Below, in pieces: positions 57,675-64,000 of a stretch of 64,000 bases of DNA. The notes beneath the pieces are model-generated. The model worked only from the letters and a program-made list of their open reading frames with translations. It was not told the origin of the DNA and did no database searches. This DNA comes from Streptomyces sp. Je 1-79 (lineage in GTDB: Bacteria; Actinomycetota; Actinomycetes; Streptomycetales; Streptomycetaceae). The translations under genes were made by a program, and so were the position numbers. The stretch covers positions 192,575 to 256,574 of the forward strand of contig NZ_JAMGSL010000003.1 in the NCBI RefSeq assembly GCF_025195125.1, read 5' to 3'. Each line of letters opens with the position of its first letter. The first letter of the stretch is position 1.

Positions 57675-57886
57675 AACTGCCCATCGGGTCGTACGTCGTC
57701 GACATCCACACCGGAAGGGTCGGCACGGTCATGGGGCATGAGGGCCCGTACGTCCAGCTGAGGCCCCTCGGGGGCGGCCGTGAGTGGGACGCCGAGCCGG
57801 AGGGGGTCCGCGAGGCCACCTCCGCCGAGCGCCTGCGGGCCGCCACCGCCCACGTGAACGCGCGGAGCCGGGGGGAGGTGCCGTGA
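57671..57886 (+). CDS. Small beta-rich protein of the WhiJ-like locus
   Basis: A 71-residue protein from a TTG start overlapping the previous stop. It reads KLPIGSYVVDIHTGRVGTVM, then GPYVQLRPLGGGREWDAEPEGVREA. The pattern suggests a small KOW/SH3-like barrel. Function is unknown, and it is probably co-translated with the gene before it. Confidence 0.7.
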   Translation: MKLPIGSYVVDIHTGRVGTVMGHEGPYVQLRPLGGGREWDAEPEGVREATSAERLRAATAHVNARSRGEVP

Positions 57887-58009
57887 AGGCGGCGGCTCGG
57901 GATCTCGTGGTGTGACGCAGGGTGAGCGCCGGGACGCGGCTCCGGGCGGTGAACGACCGGTGCCCCGGAGCGGTCCCGGAGCGCGATGTCCGTACGCGAG
58001 AATGGGCGC

Positions 58010-58759
58010 ATGAGTCTGTTCCGCGACGACGGCATCGTGCTGCGCACCCAGAAGCTGGGTGAAGCGGACCGCATCATCACTCTGCTCACACGCGGTCACG
58101 GCCGCGTACGCGCCGTAGCGCGCGGGGTGCGGCGGACCAAGTCCAAGTTCGGGGCGAGGCTCGAACCCTTCTCCCACGTCGACGTGCAGTTCTTCGCTCG
58201 CGGGAGTGACCTCGTCGGGCGCGGGCTCCCTCTCTGCACCCAGAGCGAGACCATCGCCCCGTACGGCGGCGGGATCGTCACCGACTACGCCCGCTACACC
58301 GCCGGGACGGCGATGCTGGAGACGGCCGAGCGGTTCACGGACAACGAGGGCGAGCCCGCCGTGCAGCAGTACCTGCTGCTCGTCGGCGGGCTGCGCACCC
58401 TCGCGCGGGGCGAGCACGCCCCCCATCTGATCCTCGACGCCTTCCTCCTCCGCTCCCTCGCCGTCAACGGCTACGCGCCGAGCTTCGAGGACTGCGCGAA
58501 ATGCGGACTTCACGGGCCGAACCGGTTCTTCTCGGTCGCGGCGGGCGGCGTCATATGCGGCGACTGCCGTGTGCCCGGCAGCGTCGTACCCTCTCCGGAG
58601 GCCATCGGCCTGCTCAGCGCGCTGCTCACCGGCGACTGGGCGACGGCGGACGCGTGCGAGCCGCGTCACGTCAGGGAGGGCAGCGGGCTGGTGTCCGCCT
58701 ACCTGCACTGGCACCTGGAGCGCGGCCTGCGCTCCCTGCGGTATGTAGAGAAGAGCTAG
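58010..58759 (+). CDS. recO: DNA repair protein RecO
   Basis: A 249-residue protein with the RecO opening (FRDDGIVLRTQKLGEADRIITLLTRGHGRVRAVARGVRRTKSKFG) in an OB fold, and a zinc motif in the C-terminal half (CAKCGLHG ... CGDCRVPG). RecO loads RecA with RecR in gap repair. GAGAAT at 57998-58003 precedes the ATG by six bases (leaderless type). It is 12 bp before uppS. Confidence 0.96.
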   Translation: MSLFRDDGIVLRTQKLGEADRIITLLTRGHGRVRAVARGVRRTKSKFGARLEPFSHVDVQFFARGSDLVGRGLPLCTQSETIAPYGGGIVTDYARYTAGTAMLETAERFTDNEGEPAVQQYLLLVGGLRTLARGEHAPHLILDAFLLRSLAVNGYAPSFEDCAKCGLHGPNRFFSVAAGGVICGDCRVPGSVVPSPEAIGLLSALLTGDWATADACEPRHVREGSGLVSAYLHWHLERGLRSLRYVEKS

Positions 58760-58771
58760 GAGACCCATCGC

Positions 58772-59602
58772 ATGGCCATCGCACGACGCGGAATCCTCGG
58801 ACGGAAGATCCGGGAGTACAAGACCCCGGAACCGCACCCGTCCGGCGCGCGCCCGCCGAAGCTCCCCGCCGAGCTGGTGCCGAACCACGTCGCCTGTGTG
58901 ATGGACGGCAACGGCCGCTGGGCCCAGGAGCGTGGGCTGCCGCGCACGGAGGGGCACAAGGTCGGCGAGGGAGTCGTCCTCGACGTGCTCAAGGGGTGCC
59001 TGGAGATGGGCGTGAAGAACCTCTCCCTCTACGCCTTCTCCACCGAGAACTGGAAGCGTTCCCCCGAGGAGGTCCGCTTCCTCATGAACTTCAACCGGGA
59101 CGTCATCCGGCGCCGGCGTGACGAGATGGACGAGCTGGGCATCCGGATCCGCTGGGTCGGCCGCATGCCGAAGATGTGGAAGTCGGTCGTCCAGGAGCTC
59201 CAGGTCGCGCAGGAGCAGACCGTCGACAACGACGCGATGACGCTGTACTTCTGTGTGAACTACGGCGGTCGCGCCGAGGTCGCCGACGCGGCGCAGGCCA
59301 TCGCCCGTGACGTCGCCGCCGGCAAGCTGGACCCGTCGAAGGTCAACGAGAAGACCTTCCAGAAGTACCTCTACTACCCGGACATGCCGGACGTCGACCT
59401 GTTCCTGCGCCCCAGCGGCGAGCAGCGCACCTCGAACTACCTGATCTGGCAGAGCAGCTACGCGGAGATGATCTTCCAGGACGTGCTGTGGCCGGACTTC
59501 GACCGCCGTGACCTGTGGCGGGCCTGCGTGGAGTACGCCTCCCGCGACCGTCGCTTCGGCGGCGTGGACCCGGCGGACATGGCCGTGCTCGACAAGGCCT
59601 GA
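58772..59602 (+). CDS. uppS: Isoprenyl transferase (undecaprenyl diphosphate synthase family)
   Basis: A 276-residue cis-prenyltransferase. The catalytic Asp lies in [45 protein letters not shown] follows, and [25 protein letters not shown] and [13 protein letters not shown] complete the active site. It builds the C50-type carrier lipid for peptidoglycan. The first about 35 residues are an extension typical of actinobacterial members. Confidence 0.96.
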   Translation: MAIARRGILGRKIREYKTPEPHPSGARPPKLPAELVPNHVACVMDGNGRWAQERGLPRTEGHKVGEGVVLDVLKGCLEMGVKNLSLYAFSTENWKRSPEEVRFLMNFNRDVIRRRRDEMDELGIRIRWVGRMPKMWKSVVQELQVAQEQTVDNDAMTLYFCVNYGGRAEVADAAQAIARDVAAGKLDPSKVNEKTFQKYLYYPDMPDVDLFLRPSGEQRTSNYLIWQSSYAEMIFQDVLWPDFDRRDLWRACVEYASRDRRFGGVDPADMAVLDKA

Positions 59603-59613
59603 GCGAGGACGGG

Positions 59614-59650
59614 GCCCGGGCCGTACGGACGCTGTCCGTACGGCCCGGGC
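59614..59650. terminator. Perfect 17-bp hairpin after uppS
   Basis: GCCCGGGCCGTACGGAC (59614-59630) pairs fully with GTCCGTACGGCCCGGGC (59634-59650) around a 3-base loop, followed by TTCTTC. It serves the convergent uppS and M4 protease genes. Confidence 0.92.
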
Positions 59651-59657
59651 TTCTTCG

Positions 59658-62378
59658 TCAGGCGCAGGTGCCCGCGAACGACTCCCGGGTCACGACGTCC
59701 GTCGAGGCGGCCGAGGTGTCCAGCCAGACCGTCCGCTGCCCGTCGCCGAGCTGCGGGGACAGCTGCATGCCGGAGGAGCAGGAGACCCTGCTGTACGCCG
59801 GGGTGCCGTTGACCACGTCGGCGACCGGGGCGACGTTCACCTTGCCGATCTTTCCGGTCCAGGCGCCGAGGGCGCCGGAGGGGTCGTACGTCGAGTAGGC
59901 GAAGTACGTGTCGTTGACGGAGAACTGGCCGCCGTACGTCTGGGACGGGCCGGCGATCCTCTTCTTCTGGGAGAGGTCGCCCAGCGGCGCCGACCAGAAC
60001 GCGTCGCTGCGGAAGAGGAACGACGTCGTCTCGCGCCAGAAGACCCGGTCCTCGGTGAGCTGGACGTCCGTGACCTCGCCGAAGATGTAGGACTGGATCC
60101 GCACGCGCTGCGCGGCGCCGGTGGCGATGTCGTACACGTTCATGTGGTCGTTGTCGCCGTCACGCCAGGCCACCGTGCCCTGCTTCATGGTCAGACGCGC
60201 GGCGGTGGTGCCCGGGGCCGGGGTCAGGTTGACCGTGCTGCCGTCGCGCTCCCGGAGCATGACGTCGGACTCGCCGCCCTGCTTGTCGATGTAGGCGAGC
60301 CGGCCGTCGTCGGTCACGGGCTCCATCTCGTCGCCCGGGCCGTCCACGAGCTTGCGGATCGGGCCCTTGCCCTGGTCGCGGGCGGTGTAGACGCCGACGG
60401 AGTCCGGAGTGATCCGGGTGAAGACGATCCGGTCCTCGTCGAGCGACGGGTCGAGCAGGTAGGCGTTCTTCTCGGCGAGCTCGTGCCGCGAGCCGCCGTG
60501 CCACCCGTGGCCGTGCCCCTTCCCGAAGCGGCCGACCGTGATGCCGAAGTCCGCGCTGCTCGCGTTCCAGGCGATCGGGTCGCCGTGGCCGATCGCGTAG
60601 ACGTCGCCGCTGATCTGCGCCGCCTGCTCGTCGACCCCGCTGTACACCTCGTACGCGGGCAGGACGTCACGGGCGAGCGTCATGCCGTCCTGGGTGCCGG
60701 ACCTGCGCTCCCAGCCCTCCACGATGCCGTGGGCGTCGAAGGCGTCGGCGATCGCCTCGCGGTCGGCGCGGGAGACCTTGAGCGACTTCGCGGCGAGGGT
60801 GACCGCGTTCCGCATGTCCGAGAAGCCGGAGAGCGGGGTCAGGTAGTTCTGCGCAGCCCGGTAGACGATCTTGTCCGCGAGCGCCGGGTCCAGGCTCTTC
60901 CGCATGTCCCACAGTGCGCCGGAGACGATCGTGGAGTTGAGGTGGACACCGCCGTTGTCGATGTCGAGCGAGGCGGGCAGGTAGTCCTCGCCCGCGACCC
61001 GGCCGTCGTTCATGTCGCGCAGCGCGCACTCGGCGAGCGGCTTGGTGCCGTTGCAGAGGTACTCGCCGATGAGGCCCGAGGTCGGGTCGGACATGGCGAC
61101 GCCCTTGTCGGCGGTCTCCATGGCGTTGCCGAAGTAGTCGGATATCGCCTCGTTGAGGGCGCCCGACTGGTTGAGGTAGACGAGTCCGGCGCTGTGCTCG
61201 GTCACGCCGTGGGTCATCTCGTGGCCGACGACGTCGAGGCCGACCGAGAGCGGGACTCCGGCCATGTGGCCGTACACCATCTTGGTGCCGTCCCAGAAGG
61301 CGTTGGCGTAGTCCTTGCCGCCCTGGGCGACGTTCACGACCGAGTGGATCGTGCCGCCCTTGCCGTCGATGCCGTCGCGGCCGACCTCGTGCTTGAAGTA
61401 CTCGTAGACCTTCCCGGCGTTCAGATGGGCGTCCACCGCGCCGGAGGTGGTGGCGGTCCCCGAGAAGCGGTCGGTCGGTGAGGAGACGACCTTGACGTCC
61501 TCCGTGACCGGGCCGTTCGCGACATCGAGGTAGCTCTTGCGGTTCGCGTCGTACGTACGGATCTGGCCGCCGGCCTTCGCGAACATCGCGCGCGAGGAGT
61601 CGACGAGCGTGTACGAGCCGTCGGCCTCCTTGTCGATCTCGATCCGCTCCTCGGCGCCGTCCACCTTCACGCCCGTGCCGTGGGCCGGCGAGACGGCGGC
61701 GGCGTCGATGTTGTCGTAGGAGAGCGCGATACCGCCCACGTGCGCGTCGACGAACACCTCCTGGCGGACCGGGGAGCCGTCCGCCTTCGCGCCGCTGACG
61801 GTGAAGTGCCAGGCGAGGCGGCCGCCGCCGGAGCCGGGCAGCACGGTCAGACCGTGGCTCTCGGTCCCGCCGCCCTCGACACCGGAGAGGTCCGGGTCGA
61901 GGGTGAACATCCGCTGCCGGGCGGCGGCTTCGGAGACCTCGGGCGTGGTGGAGACGGTCAGCTCCGGGTAGAGCGTGCCGGTCGCGGAGACGACCTGCTC
62001 GCCGCCGTCCGCCGCCTCGGTCTGTACGGCGTACTCGGCGCCGAACACCGGGACGCCGCCCCGCCTCTGCTGGAAACGGACCGAGGACTGGGCCCCGGAC
62101 CTGGTCGTGCGCACCGTCGTCAGTTCGGAGACGGGGACCCGGTAGGTCGTCTCGTGCGCCTTGAGGTGGGCGCGGGCCGCGTCGGCCGGGGTGCCCGCGC
62201 GGGGCGCGGAGTCGAGGCCCTGCGTCATGCGGGGCGCGACCGGGGTGGTGGGCAGGGTCGCGGCCGGGGTCTCCGGCCCCCCTTCCTGCGCCTGGGCGGG
62301 AACGGCCAACAGGACTGAACCGGTTGCCGCGGCGACGACGCCGGTGGCCAGGATCCGACGGATCCGTTGTGTTCTCAC
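59658..62378 (-). CDS. Secreted M4 metalloprotease with C-terminal repeat domain
   Basis: A 906-residue protein. A Sec signal peptide (RRILATGVVAAATGSVLLAVPAQAQ) is followed by an FTP/PepSY-type propeptide (to about residue 210). The M4 catalytic domain (about 230-530) has VVGHEMTHGVTEHSAG, the third ligand in GALNEAISDYFG, and GVHLNSTIVSGALW. The last about 370 residues are unusual. They contain repeats such as DPSLDEDRIVFTRITPDSVGVYT and DGRLAYIDKQGGESDVMLRERDG, like a TolB-type beta-propeller, and end with a cysteine pair. The extension probably binds protein or polymer. A regulator gene lies upstream on the same strand. Confidence 0.92.
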   Translation of the reverse strand: MRTQRIRRILATGVVAAATGSVLLAVPAQAQEGGPETPAATLPTTPVAPRMTQGLDSAPRAGTPADAARAHLKAHETTYRVPVSELTTVRTTRSGAQSSVRFQQRRGGVPVFGAEYAVQTEAADGGEQVVSATGTLYPELTVSTTPEVSEAAARQRMFTLDPDLSGVEGGGTESHGLTVLPGSGGGRLAWHFTVSGAKADGSPVRQEVFVDAHVGGIALSYDNIDAAAVSPAHGTGVKVDGAEERIEIDKEADGSYTLVDSSRAMFAKAGGQIRTYDANRKSYLDVANGPVTEDVKVVSSPTDRFSGTATTSGAVDAHLNAGKVYEYFKHEVGRDGIDGKGGTIHSVVNVAQGGKDYANAFWDGTKMVYGHMAGVPLSVGLDVVGHEMTHGVTEHSAGLVYLNQSGALNEAISDYFGNAMETADKGVAMSDPTSGLIGEYLCNGTKPLAECALRDMNDGRVAGEDYLPASLDIDNGGVHLNSTIVSGALWDMRKSLDPALADKIVYRAAQNYLTPLSGFSDMRNAVTLAAKSLKVSRADREAIADAFDAHGIVEGWERRSGTQDGMTLARDVLPAYEVYSGVDEQAAQISGDVYAIGHGDPIAWNASSADFGITVGRFGKGHGHGWHGGSRHELAEKNAYLLDPSLDEDRIVFTRITPDSVGVYTARDQGKGPIRKLVDGPGDEMEPVTDDGRLAYIDKQGGESDVMLRERDGSTVNLTPAPGTTAARLTMKQGTVAWRDGDNDHMNVYDIATGAAQRVRIQSYIFGEVTDVQLTEDRVFWRETTSFLFRSDAFWSAPLGDLSQKKRIAGPSQTYGGQFSVNDTYFAYSTYDPSGALGAWTGKIGKVNVAPVADVVNGTPAYSRVSCSSGMQLSPQLGDGQRTVWLDTSAASTDVVTRESFAGTCA

Positions 62379-62400
62379 GAAGTCTCCCCATCACACACGT

Positions 62401-62425
62401 TCGCGAGGGCTGGTGGCCCTCGCGA
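62401..62425. promoter_or_regulatory. Inverted repeat upstream of the M4 protease gene
   Basis: TCGCGAGGGC (62401-62410) and GCCCTCGCGA (62416-62425) are perfect 10-bp arms with a 5-base spacer, 23 bp before the protease ATG. It could be an operator for the neighbouring regulator or a 5'-UTR hairpin. Confidence 0.6.
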
Positions 62426-62573
62426 CTGATGGGGTCGATCGTTCGGTACGGCAGGTTCCGCTTACAAGGGAGAGGGCGTGGCGTGAAGCCGCCCAGGCGT
62501 AAAGGCGCCTACGGCAGGACGGGTTGAAGCCGGGTCAAGGCGCCGGAGACCGGGCCAAGACGGCGTAGATGGC

Positions 62574-63614
62574 TCAGCGGCCGGCCGGGCGCGGGTCCAG
62601 CCAGCCCGAGACGGCCGCGTGCCAGCCGAGTTGGAAGCGGGTCGCCGCGCCCACCGCCTCCATCAGCGTGTGCAGGCGCCGTTGCACCGTACGGTGCCCC
62701 ATGCCCAGCTGGCGGGCGATGGCCGAGTCGGTGAGACCGACATGGAGCAGCGCGAGGATCTGCCGGTCCACCGGGTCGAGCCGCCCCGCGCCGTCCGCCG
62801 TCCGCTGTCTCCCGGCCGCCGTGCTGAGCCGCCAGCCTCTCTCGAAGTACTGCTCGAAGAGCGAGACCAGCGCGGTCAGCAGCCCGCTGCGGTGCACCAC
62901 GAGCGCCACCGGCTCCTCCGTCTCGTCGCGCTCGGGATCCAGCGGAAGCAGCGCGCACTCCCTGTCCATGATGATCAGCTTGATCGGCAACTCGTCGGTG
63001 ACCGCGATCTGCTGGCCGTCCGCGGCGAGCTCCGCGAGCCAGTGCGCGGCGTGGGCGTCCTCCAGCCAGGACCTGGCCACGACGGACTTCACGGTCAGGC
63101 CCCGTCGCATCGAGTCCCGCTCGACCTCGTCGAGGTTGTCCTCGAAGGTGATGACGGCGGGCGCCGGCATCGCCGGGACCAGCGAGCGGACCTCGTACCG
63201 TGCCTCGCGCTGCATCGCGACGAGCCGGCGCCGGATGGCGGCGGCGCCCGAGAGGACCTCGACGGGCGCGCCGTAGGTCCGGGTGTGGGCGGCGCGGTGC
63301 CGTTCGGCGAGTTCGGTGACGAAGTGCTCGACGCGGTGCAGTGAGGTGCGGCGGGACTCCAGGAGCGGCCCGAGCGCGAGGACGGGGGAGGCCGCCCGGT
63401 ACCGCACGGCGCCCCCGTCCCGCTCGGCGCTGGCGAGCCCGCGCTCGACGAGCCCCGTCAGGGCGCGCAGGACCATCTCCGGGGCCGCCGTGGGGTGGCC
63501 GAGAGCGGCGGGATCGCTGTCCGGCCGGTCCACCAGGAGCCGGTAGACACTGTCCTGTTCGGCGTCGAGACCGAGCAACGCGAGCAGCGACGCGTCCTCC
63601 GAAACCGGCTCCAC
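62574..63614 (-). CDS. TrmB/LuxR-type transcriptional regulator
   Basis: A 346-residue protein. Residues 1-90 form a TrmB-like winged helix (LLALLGLDAEQDSVYRLLVDR; MVLRALTGLVERGLASAERDG). The middle is a phospholipase D-like sensor fold (VLSGAAAIRRRLVAMQREARYEVRSLVPAMPAPAV; VAVTDELPIKLIIMD-like core). The C-terminus is a LuxR HTH (RLDPVDRQILALLHVGLTDSAIARQLGMGHRTVQRRLHTLM). A GGGAGGGG precedes the GTG at 63614; a GTG at 63689 is in frame and would add 25 residues. It lies 195 bp before the M4 protease on the same strand and probably controls it. Confidence 0.85.
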   Translation of the reverse strand: MEPVSEDASLLALLGLDAEQDSVYRLLVDRPDSDPAALGHPTAAPEMVLRALTGLVERGLASAERDGGAVRYRAASPVLALGPLLESRRTSLHRVEHFVTELAERHRAAHTRTYGAPVEVLSGAAAIRRRLVAMQREARYEVRSLVPAMPAPAVITFEDNLDEVERDSMRRGLTVKSVVARSWLEDAHAAHWLAELAADGQQIAVTDELPIKLIIMDRECALLPLDPERDETEEPVALVVHRSGLLTALVSLFEQYFERGWRLSTAAGRQRTADGAGRLDPVDRQILALLHVGLTDSAIARQLGMGHRTVQRRLHTLMEAVGAATRFQLGWHAAVSGWLDPRPAGR

Positions 63615-63690
63615 CCGTACCCCACCCCTCCCGGCCACCCCACCAGTGGGGGCCAGGGTAACGGGGCGCGCGGGCGCGGCTACGGTCACG

Positions 63691-63820
63691 GCCCGTCGAC
63701 GCGTACGGAAGCCCGCCGACGGATACGGAAGGGGCCCGTCGACGGATCCGGAAGGGCCTTTCGACGCGTACGGAAGGGCCCGTCGGCGCGTGCGGAAGGG
63801 CCCGTCGACCGATGCGGAAG
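63691..63820. repeat. 22-bp tandem array (six units) near the zur end
   Basis: Six consecutive units of about 22 bp (GGCCCGTCGACGGATCCGGAAG and variants) run from 63691 to 63820 and lead straight into the zur terminator. Each unit carries CGGAAGGGCCC, the same bases as the terminator's left arm, so the array seems derived from it. Units differ at two to four positions and there are no spacers. Confidence 0.92.
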
Positions 63821-63855
63821 GGCCCGCACCGGAGCGATCCGGTGCGGGCCCTTCC
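63816..63855. terminator. Perfect 18-bp hairpin after zur
   Basis: GGAAGGGCCCGCACCGGA (63816-63833) pairs with TCCGGTGCGGGCCCTTCC (63838-63855) around a GCGA tetraloop. It lies 15 bp beyond the minus-strand zur stop. No T run follows. Confidence 0.88.
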
Positions 63856-63870
63856 GTATCGGCTGAGGGT

Positions 63871-64000
63871 CTACTTGGCCGCGCACTCCGCGCACGTGCC
63901 GAAGATCTCGACCGTGTGCGCCACGTTCACGAATCCGTGCTCCGCCGCGATGGTCTCCGCCCACTGCTCCACCGCCGGGCCCTCCACCTCGACCGCGCGG
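63871..64000 (-). CDS. zur: Fur-family zinc regulator Zur (C-terminal end only)
   Basis: The last 42 codons are present, running off the right edge: VEVEGPAVEQWAETIAAEHGFVNVAHTVEIFGTCAECAAK. The histidines (EHGF, VAHT) and the final CAEC match metal-binding sites of Fur proteins, and the position beside uppS and recO fits streptomycete Zur. The N-terminal winged helix lies outside the window. Confidence 0.88.
   Translation of the reverse strand, partial: RAVEVEGPAVEQWAETIAAEHGFVNVAHTVEIFGTCAECAAK

Noticed and set aside
63691..63820. CRISPR array
   Set aside because: Units are contiguous with no spacers, and no cas genes are nearby.

Overview
The window is high-GC actinobacterial DNA with the gene order of a Streptomyces chromosome core. 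Supporting signs are very high third-position GC, frequent GTG starts, ATGA/GTGA overlaps, TAnnnT hexamers 6-9 bases before start codons (leaderless-type promoters), a CIRCE-controlled hrcA-dnaJ pair, a DUF397/XRE (WhiJ-type) locus, an LAxTG-type sorting tail and the order leuS-comEA/EC-holA-rpsT-lepA-hemW-hrcA-dnaJ-rsmE-phoH-ybeY-era-leuA-recO-uppS-zur. No tRNA, rRNA, CRISPR array or insertion sequence was seen.

Layout. 1-2.0 kb: the end of a redox pair on the minus strand (NuoF-like flavoprotein plus a six-TM cytochrome b protein). 2.2-5.2 kb: leuS behind a leucine-codon leader peptide and terminator hairpin. 5.3-10.7 kb: small membrane protein, DegV protein, ComEA, ComEC. 10.8-23.5 kb: NAT, holA, rpsT, lepA, acyl-CoA synthetase, hemW, DUF3097, MBL hydrolase, hrcA and dnaJ. 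23.6-31.6 kb: a tightly spaced plus-strand run of nitronate monooxygenase, rsmE, an AAA+ ATPase, two TPR membrane proteins, HIT protein, RNase Z-like protein and adenine deaminase. 31.6-37.7 kb: MFS exporter, PfkB kinase, then phoH-ybeY-CNNM-YjbR. 37.7-41.4 kb: divergent MFS/XRE pair, lipoprotein and a cytidine-deaminase-like protein. 41.5-44.6 kb: a secreted three-gene cluster with a WxL-like protein and a DUF916 (WxL-interacting) membrane protein. 44.7-50.1 kb: era, an M4 protease with its emfourin-type inhibitor, leuA behind a second leucine leader peptide, a small ORF ending in an LASTG sorting signal, and a TerB protein. 50-58 kb: accessory genes (FAD oxidase, LuxR regulator, FprA reductase with an iron-box-like site, DUF3592 protein, WhiJ-like locus). 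58-64 kb: recO, uppS, a large secreted M4 protease with its likely regulator, and the end of a Zur/Fur gene.

How the parts work together. The backbone is housekeeping: translation (leuS, rpsT, lepA, rsmE, ybeY, era), replication and repair (holA, recO), chaperones (hrcA, dnaJ), haem-linked radical SAM chemistry (hemW), cell-wall lipid carrier (uppS) and leucine supply and charging (leuA, leuS), the last two under apparently parallel leader-peptide control. Inserted between these are small modules of less clear function. The best candidates for something under-described are the WxL/DUF916 surface cluster with a shared palindrome upstream of two of its genes, the AAA+/TPR/TPR membrane module, and the cytochrome b/NuoF-like redox pair. 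Start sites were chosen from ribosome-binding sites, leaderless -10 spacing and family lengths; no search was run.
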